Shown here: positions 33,231 to 37,131 of the stretch, piece by piece
Layout of the letters: every line of letters begins with the position of its first letter
Position numbering within the stretch: position 1 is the stretch's first letter
Virus record (IMG/VR): IMGVR_UViG_3300049459_000188
Coordinates: 1 to 37,131 of that record
Strand: one strand, 5' to 3'
Length of the DNA: 37,131 nt
DNA from: a virus
Program-made: the position numbers and the translations under genes
The notes under the pieces: generated by a model
Database searches by the model: none
What the model was told of the DNA's origin: nothing
The model's input: only the letters and a program-made list of their open reading frames with translations

Positions 33231-33250
33231 TACTGTATATACAGACAGTA
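33231..33250. promoter_or_regulatory. LexA (SOS) box
   Basis: TACTGTATATACAGACAGTA matches the LexA operator pattern TACTGT-N8-ACAGTA with both ends perfect. It should repress the leftward pair at 32651-33207 until DNA damage inactivates LexA. Confidence 0.85.
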
Positions 33251-33873
33251 TATCGGCAGGCGAATGGGGCTACATCTACTCGGCGACTGACGGCAATGGC
33301 GTCACCGCGAAGGTCGGCCGGTTGGCTCTGGAAAATCCCACCGCTCATAAAAAAACAGCTGAAAAAGCACTTATCCCCCTCCCGCCGGCGGGCTATAAGA
33401 CAGGCTTTTGTGCAACATAGAGGAGTGTGCAAACGATGTAGAGCGCAAGGCGTGTATGAGGGCCTGCGTGAAAATTCCCTTTTCAAAATTTGCGAACTTT
33501 TGCAAAGTCGTGAAACCGCACGCACTAATCTTTCGACAGCGCATAGTCATGCCCGCGTGCGATCAGACCCCCGTATTCATTGCGCTAGCCTTAAAAAATT
33601 TGCAAATTCGGTGCATTTTTTTTCGAAGGAAGGTGGCAATTTTTTGCTTTGGTTAGAATTTTGCACCGTAGAAATCTATGGCTTAAGCCCATGTTTTATG
33701 GGTTCAGCGCATTTGAACCTTTTCACGGAGCTGCAGAAGTCGATTCCGCGACCAACCCACAAAAGCTCTGAGAAAAAAAACTTTACCTAGGCTAAGAACC
33801 GAGGTAGTAAATGCCATCACAACGCCACCTCTGCCCACTGATCAACAGGGTTAGCTAAATTCAAGGATTACGT
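33251..33873. other. Non-coding stretch with cos-like motif and AT-rich repeats
   Basis: No convincing gene. A protein-like open frame (33229-33420) lacks any start codon. Between about 33470 and 33670 are repeated TTTGCAAA/TTTTGC-type motifs in AT-rich DNA, and 33367-33386 resembles a cos sequence. Such a stretch between tail genes and attP is where HP1/K139-type phages carry the packaging region. Confidence 0.45.
33367..33386 (-). other. Candidate cos (packaging) sequence
   Basis: Read on the minus strand, GGCGGGAGGGGGATAAGTGC aligns with the P2 cohesive end as I recall it (GGCGAGGCGGGGAAAGCAC) with about 14 of 19 positions matching and one gap. The position, between tail genes and attR, agrees with HP1-type maps. 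The orientation relative to the late genes is opposite to P2, which weakens the call. Confidence 0.3.
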
Positions 33874-35148
33874 ATGAGTAGTTGGATAGACAAAATCGCG
33901 GACCATTCAGTATTCCAAATATTGGACACCTTGAATCAAATCCTTGAAGCCCCTGGCGCAATCGACAAAAAAGACATAGAGGCAATAGAGGCCGTCGAAA
34001 AAGCTAAAGCAATAGTTCAATTTGTTAAACTTCGTATTAGCCAAGCCGACCCTTTACTAACCTCAATAACAGTACTTAACAACATTCATAACTCACTACA
34101 AACGGCTTACCACAACATTACAAACTACGCACAAAACGGAAATTTTGGACACTGGATAAATGCTCTAAACGAACTCGAAACGTGCTGCATACTCACTACG
34201 CAAATACCGCTCCTGACTCGAGACGGTATTGACAGCATGATTCAGTCAGCAACTGAATTCCGATCGTCAATTTCGAAACTATTCAAATCAGTACAATCTG
34301 AAAGCGCTGAGTTACACAAGACACAAGAAGATTTAAAGCAAAAAATTTCCGACGCTGCTGCAGATATCAACGCTCAAAAACAGCGTTTAGACATAGCAAT
34401 AACTACCTACCAACAGCAATTTTCCGAGTCTCAACAAGCAAGACAGAACGAATTTTCTTCGTCAGAGCAGGCAAGACTCATAGCTGGAGCTGCAAGCGAG
34501 GAAGGCCGACAGCAGGCATTTGAGTTACTCAAAAACCAAAATATTGATGATTTTGCGCAAGTCATAGCTTCGTCCAAAAAAAATCACGCTGATGCGATAG
34601 TTGAATTAAAGGGCACTGCACAGTCTGCGTTGGATCTCATAGAGGCCCAAAAGGAACACTGCCAAAAGCTCGTTGGTATAATAACCAATACTGGCATGGC
34701 ATACGGTTTTCAAAAGACAGCTAACGAAGAGCAAAAACAAGCATTCATTTGGAGCATCATCGCGGTAGTTGCGATGTCCATCTGGATAATAATTGGATGT
34801 GTGTTTTTTGGTTTCACCTACGACAAAGAACTCACACTTCCCTCTGTCATCAGACAATTTCTGATATCTACTCCTTTCGTATTGCTATCCGGATTCGCCG
34901 CAATTCGAGTTAGCCAGCATCAAAAAACAGAAAGAAATATGCGTAAATCGGAATTAGAAATTGCCTCGATCGACCCATTCCTGGCCACCCTGTCTGATCA
35001 AGACCGGAACGACGTTAAACGTGAGTTTGCTACGCGATACTTTGGACAGAACGATGTGCCAGAGAAGCATGAGCCTGTCCCTTCGAATCTAGTGGAGCTG
35101 GCTGGCTCGCTGGTGAAGCTCGTCCAAGATCTGACAAAAAAGCCATAA
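33874..35148 (+). CDS. AT-rich cargo coiled-coil membrane protein of unknown function
   Basis: 424 residues. An all-helical N-terminal domain (about 1-135), a long coiled-coil region rich in Gln/Glu/Ser (about 140-285), two membrane spans (FIWSIIAVVAMSIWIIIGCV near 290-312 and FLISTPFVLLSGFAAI near 329-345), and a cytosolic C-terminus of about 75 residues. The layout is that of a membrane-tethered sensor or effector; no catalytic motif was recognised. AAGGA lies six bases before the ATG. G+C is low (22 of 60 at 34021-34080). It occupies the lysogenic-conversion position between the packaging region and attR. Possible roles: phage exclusion or host surface change. Confidence 0.75.
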   Translation: MSSWIDKIADHSVFQILDTLNQILEAPGAIDKKDIEAIEAVEKAKAIVQFVKLRISQADPLLTSITVLNNIHNSLQTAYHNITNYAQNGNFGHWINALNELETCCILTTQIPLLTRDGIDSMIQSATEFRSSISKLFKSVQSESAELHKTQEDLKQKISDAAADINAQKQRLDIAITTYQQQFSESQQARQNEFSSSEQARLIAGAASEEGRQQAFELLKNQNIDDFAQVIASSKKNHADAIVELKGTAQSALDLIEAQKEHCQKLVGIITNTGMAYGFQKTANEEQKQAFIWSIIAVVAMSIWIIIGCVFFGFTYDKELTLPSVIRQFLISTPFVLLSGFAAIRVSQHQKTERNMRKSELEIASIDPFLATLSDQDRNDVKREFATRYFGQNDVPEKHEPVPSNLVELAGSLVKLVQDLTKKP

Positions 35149-35198
35149 TTGAACATGCTGAGATCCTATGAATGCGAATGAAGGATGAACCACACTCT

Positions 35199-35220
35199 CC
35201 GTCCAATATCCGTCCAATTC
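35199..35220. promoter_or_regulatory. Right-arm integrase binding repeats
   Basis: CGTCCAAT at 35200 and 35211, spaced 11 bases, mirrors the pair at 3901 and 3912 in the left arm. The whole segment CCGTCCAATATCCGTCCAATTC is close to the left-arm one. Confidence 0.6.
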
Positions 35221-35313
35221 ACGCGGATTCCTTTGCTGCACATATCCACAGAAATCGTTTGAAATGACTGATTTTCCTAGGCTCGCCTTGTAAATTGGCC
35301 ACTCAAACTCGGG

Positions 35314-35358
35314 CTCATAATCCTTTGGTCCACGGTTCAAGTCCGTGTGGGCCCACCA
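35314..35358 (+). repeat. attR core, 3' fragment of the tRNA gene
   Basis: 45-base copy of 3774-3818. Without the acceptor 5' strand, D arm and most of the anticodon stem it cannot form a tRNA. It marks the original 3' end of the host gene displaced by integration. Confidence 0.93.
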
Positions 35359-35363
35359 AATTG

Positions 35364-35388
35364 AAAGCCGCGCTATGCGCGGCTTTTT
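35364..35388 (+). terminator. Displaced host terminator of tRNA-Ile2
   Basis: 10-bp stem, AAAGCCGCGC (35364-35373) and GCGCGGCTTT (35377-35386), with a 3-base loop and a run of five T. It lies at the same distance from the CCA as the different phage hairpin at 3823-3847. Confidence 0.75.
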
Positions 35389-35475
35389 CTTGGGCGATGG
35401 TTTGAGGTTCGAAGTCTTGGCGAGCGCAATGTTCGGAAACGCATTGTTAGGAATATAACCGCAAGATCTGTAGGA

Positions 35476-36141
35476 ATGTTCCCAAACTATGTTTTCTCCC
35501 CCTCTCCGCGCGTTGTCGACCAATTCTCCAGACAAGTAATCTCCGGACGCCACCGCCCGTCCAGGATTGTTTTTATGCTCGTGAATGCTGCGCCACTGAT
35601 AAAGGAAGCAGCCCACCAACCAACCTGGATCAACCTTGCGTTACCTGATTTGAGAACGTTATCGAGAGAACTTCGGTCAGCGGCAATCGACGAGATAAAA
35701 AGGGCTGACAACGCAGAAGACGCCCTCAAAATCCTTCTGGATCAAGTTGGGTTTCTCGACGAGTCCGTACTGACCGTCACTATCCTCACACCCATTGGGA
35801 GGGTGGCAGTCATGAGAGACAAACTGGCTCATATCGTTGAGAAACGTCCAGACTCCCGAGAGCGCTATGTTCGACATGCCATCGATACGCTCACGGGACC
35901 TTTCGAAGTCTGGAAAGTCCTTTACGATAATGGCGGTTACCGAATGGCATTCATCAATGCCTATGAGGCAAAAAACGACATGCTTGTCGTGGTCGATGTA
36001 CGAAACGGGCATGTCCTCTGGAACTTCATGCACGCACCGGCCAGAGCGATGAACAAACACCGCCAAGGCGAGCTTTTGTACAAGCGGTACATTCTTGAAG
36101 ACAAAGAAAAGGGCAGCCATTTGGCTGCCCTTGATGTTTGA
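35476..36141 (+). CDS. PBECR2-like nuclease-domain protein
   Basis: 221 residues. From about residue 95 the pattern matches PBECR2 (phage Barnase-EndoU-ColicinE5/D-RelE-like nuclease): MRDKLAHIVEKRPDSRERYV, then an IDTLTGPFEVWKV strand, a central beta sheet (MLVVVDVRNGHVLWNFM) and the end HRQGELLYKRY. Such domains usually sit at the C-terminus of Mu F/SPP1 gp7 head-morphogenesis proteins or act as toxins. Here it stands alone, outside the prophage, with a poor ribosome site (TAGGA directly against the ATG), so it may be a fragment of a larger gene from an earlier element. A later Met (residue 34) is an alternative start. Confidence 0.7.
   Translation: MFPNYVFSPSPRVVDQFSRQVISGRHRPSRIVFMLVNAAPLIKEAAHQPTWINLALPDLRTLSRELRSAAIDEIKRADNAEDALKILLDQVGFLDESVLTVTILTPIGRVAVMRDKLAHIVEKRPDSRERYVRHAIDTLTGPFEVWKVLYDNGGYRMAFINAYEAKNDMLVVVDVRNGHVLWNFMHAPARAMNKHRQGELLYKRYILEDKEKGSHLAALDV
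36109..36132. terminator. Hairpin overlapping the end of the PBECR2 gene
   Basis: 10-bp perfect stem, AAGGGCAGCC (36109-36118) and GGCTGCCCTT (36123-36132), loop ATTT. A T-rich tract follows only on the minus strand (TTTTCTTTGT), so it is a better terminator leftward than rightward. Confidence 0.6.
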
Positions 36142-36423
36142 ATCCTGATATTTGCACCCTCAGGAAATGGGATGAAGAGGTCTCACCTTACACCGATGTT
36201 GCAGCATCGCTGAGGTACCTACGTCCGCTAATGCCCTGCAAGGCAGCAGATTTCGCGCTCTTGCTGGCATTCTTGATAAATAGGCCAGGCAAGTCAAATC
36301 AAATATCCGATGTTTTGTTTCAGCGCAACGATAGCGTCGACGCTTGGATGAATCGCTCCAAATCACCCGCAGCGTATCGCTCGTAGTGCCTGTAACATTC
36401 GCAACTCACCGCCCACACACACC
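36142..36423. other. Intergenic stretch without a supported gene
   Basis: Short open frames exist on both strands (for example 36160-36366 minus and 36138-36386 plus), but neither has a clear ribosome site or recognisable domain. The minus-strand frame does end close to the leftward hairpin at 36109-36132, so a remnant gene cannot be excluded. Confidence 0.4.
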
Positions 36424-36897
36424 ATGGAGCCGCCCTTGCCAGACACCCGCCCGCCCGTGCTCGATGAAATCGACCGTCAACTAATTGCCGCCCTTCAGAT
36501 CAACGCCCGCGAAAGCGTGGCCATGCTCGCCCGGCAATTGGGCATTGCGCGCACCACCGTGACGTCGCGTCTGGCACGTCTGGAGAAGGCCAAAGTGATC
36601 ACCGGTTATGGCGTGCGCTTGGGTCAGCGGGTGGTCGATGGCGGATTGCAGGCCTATGTCGGGATCAAGGTGCAGCCGCGTTCCGGCAAAGAGGTGGTGC
36701 GCCGGTTGAGTGCGATGGCGCAGGTGCAACAACTGTGTGCGGTGAGTGGCGAGTTTGATTATGTGGCGTGGTTGCGTACGGATTCGCCGGAGCAACTGGA
36801 TCAGTTGCTCGATCAGATTGGCAGTGTGGACGGGGTGGAGAAGACCACGACGTCGATCATTTTGAGTAGCAAGATCGATCGGGGGCAGCCGGTTTAA
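36424..36897 (+). CDS. Lrp/AsnC-family transcriptional regulator
   Basis: 157 residues. An N-terminal winged helix-turn-helix (LDEIDRQLIAALQINARESV, then ARTTVTSRLARLEKAKVITG) and a C-terminal RAM ligand-binding domain (YVGIKVQPRSGKEVVRRLSA, then DYVAWLRTDSPEQLDQLLDQ). Members sense amino acids and regulate their transport or catabolism, often a divergent or adjacent gene. Base use is typical of the host chromosome. The specific target is not identifiable here; the gene starting at 37121 is a candidate. Confidence 0.92.
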   Translation: MEPPLPDTRPPVLDEIDRQLIAALQINARESVAMLARQLGIARTTVTSRLARLEKAKVITGYGVRLGQRVVDGGLQAYVGIKVQPRSGKEVVRRLSAMAQVQQLCAVSGEFDYVAWLRTDSPEQLDQLLDQIGSVDGVEKTTTSIILSSKIDRGQPV

Positions 36898-36934
36898 GGT
36901 TTTGATCGGGCTTCTCGGGCGAGTTTCAGGGCCT

Positions 36935-36959
36935 CTTCGCGAGCAGGCTCACTCCCACA
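36935..36959. repeat. REP element (Pseudomonas type)
   Basis: TTCGCGAGCAGGCTCACTCCCACA closely matches the common P. fluorescens-group REP palindrome (GCGAGC...GCTCxCTCCCAC). It lies in the gap after the Lrp/AsnC gene, the usual intergenic location. Confidence 0.75.
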
Positions 36960-37120
36960 TTTTGATCGGTGTGTAGTATCCGTTCGTCATATTGATCGCT
37001 AATTTGGCAAAACGACGACACTTTGCGTCTTATTAACGTGTTCTACGCTCCCTAGAATGGCTGGCATCTTTTCCTATACTCAGACGCGCATCCCGCGTCG
37101 GGTCGCCAGCAAGGTCAGCC

Positions 37121-37131
37121 ATGAACAAGAA
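37121..37131 (+). CDS. Start of next gene (first codons only)
   Basis: ATG AAC AAG followed by AA, preceded by AAGG at a suitable distance. The window ends after three full codons, so the product is unknown. The non-coding stretch 36960-37120 upstream is AT-richer and probably holds its promoter. Confidence 0.4.

Larger units (their letters stand above)
3774..35358. mobile_element. Complete P2-like (HP1/K139 branch) prophage in tRNA-Ile2
   Basis: The element is bounded by a 45-base perfect direct repeat (3774-3818 and 35314-35358) covering the tRNA from anticodon loop to CCA. Inside are integrase, repressor, Cox-like protein, replication protein, Ogr-like activator, portal, terminase, capsid, tail, lysis and baseplate genes. 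No obvious disruption was seen, so the prophage may be functional. Head genes match P2 Q, P, O, N, M and L in order and R and S follow. The lysis genes lie between tail tube and tail chaperone, the baseplate spike comes last, and ogr sits beside Q; these traits recall HP1 and K139. Confidence 0.93.

Noticed and set aside
33233-33244. CTGTATATACAG as a third copy of the switch operator
   Set aside because: It is a palindrome of similar composition but differs from TGTATGTACATACA and is better explained as part of the LexA box.
33229-33420. Open frame encoding a protein-like segment (GEWGYIYSATDGNGVTAKVG)
   Set aside because: The stop at 33226-33228 is followed by no ATG, GTG or TTG before the protein-like part. 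It could be a decayed gene, but expression cannot be supported.
33134-33790. Plus-strand 218-codon frame across the LexA box
   Set aside because: It begins antisense to the 32956-33207 gene, crosses the LexA box and cos-like motif, and its product is unlike a protein domain.
36138-36386. 82-codon plus frame and overlapping 68-codon minus frame after the PBECR2 gene
   Set aside because: No ribosome sites or recognised domains; two opposing short frames in a small gap are expected by chance.

Overview
The window looks like a chromosome segment of a Pseudomonas, probably the P. fluorescens group. The left flank encodes a c-di-GMP protein with the domain order of P. aeruginosa RmcA. The coding G+C is high, and the right flank carries a Pseudomonas-type REP palindrome. 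Between the flanks lies one apparently complete temperate prophage of about 31.6 kb (3774-35358) inserted in a tRNA-Ile2(CAU) gene. It has P2-like head and tail-completion genes, while its tail, lysis and gene order are closer to the HP1/K139 branch of the P2 relatives.

Layout. 1-3726: 5'-truncated RmcA-like sensor. 3742-3818: tRNA, rebuilt by the phage at attL. 3823-5268 (minus strand): terminator, integrase arm-type sites, integrase and a P2 C-like repressor. 5278-5327: lysis-lysogeny control region. 5356-10067 (plus): Cox-like protein, Toprim primase-helicase, a repeat cluster that may be the replication origin, and five small early genes ending at a strong terminator. 10137-10790: AT-richer non-coding stretch and two small unknown genes. 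10766-13888 (minus): Ogr-like late activator, portal (Q) and large terminase subunit (P).

14051-31522 (plus): one long run of late genes, often joined by ATGA/GTGA overlaps. It holds scaffold, capsid, small terminase, head and tail completion proteins, sheath, tube, the lysis cassette (putative holin, SAR endolysin, Rz with nested Rz1), a tail assembly chaperone with a canonical -1 frameshift site, tape measure, baseplate, tail fibre and spike. 31526-35148: accessory end with an AT-rich membrane protein, a two-gene operon behind a LexA box, a possible cos site, and an AT-rich coiled-coil membrane protein. 35314-35358: attR, a 3' tRNA fragment followed by what was probably the tRNA's original terminator.

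Beyond attR are a standalone PBECR2-like nuclease-domain gene (possibly the remnant of an earlier element), an Lrp/AsnC regulator, a REP element and the first codons of another gene.

How it fits together: the C-like repressor and Cox probably set the lysogeny decision at 5278-5327. The identical 14-base palindrome recurs just upstream of ogr, suggesting that the same regulator also controls the late activator. The repressor has no autocleavage domain, so the LexA-controlled pair at 32651-33207 is a candidate link between SOS and induction or host take-over. The most novel material is the two AT-rich membrane proteins flanking that pair.
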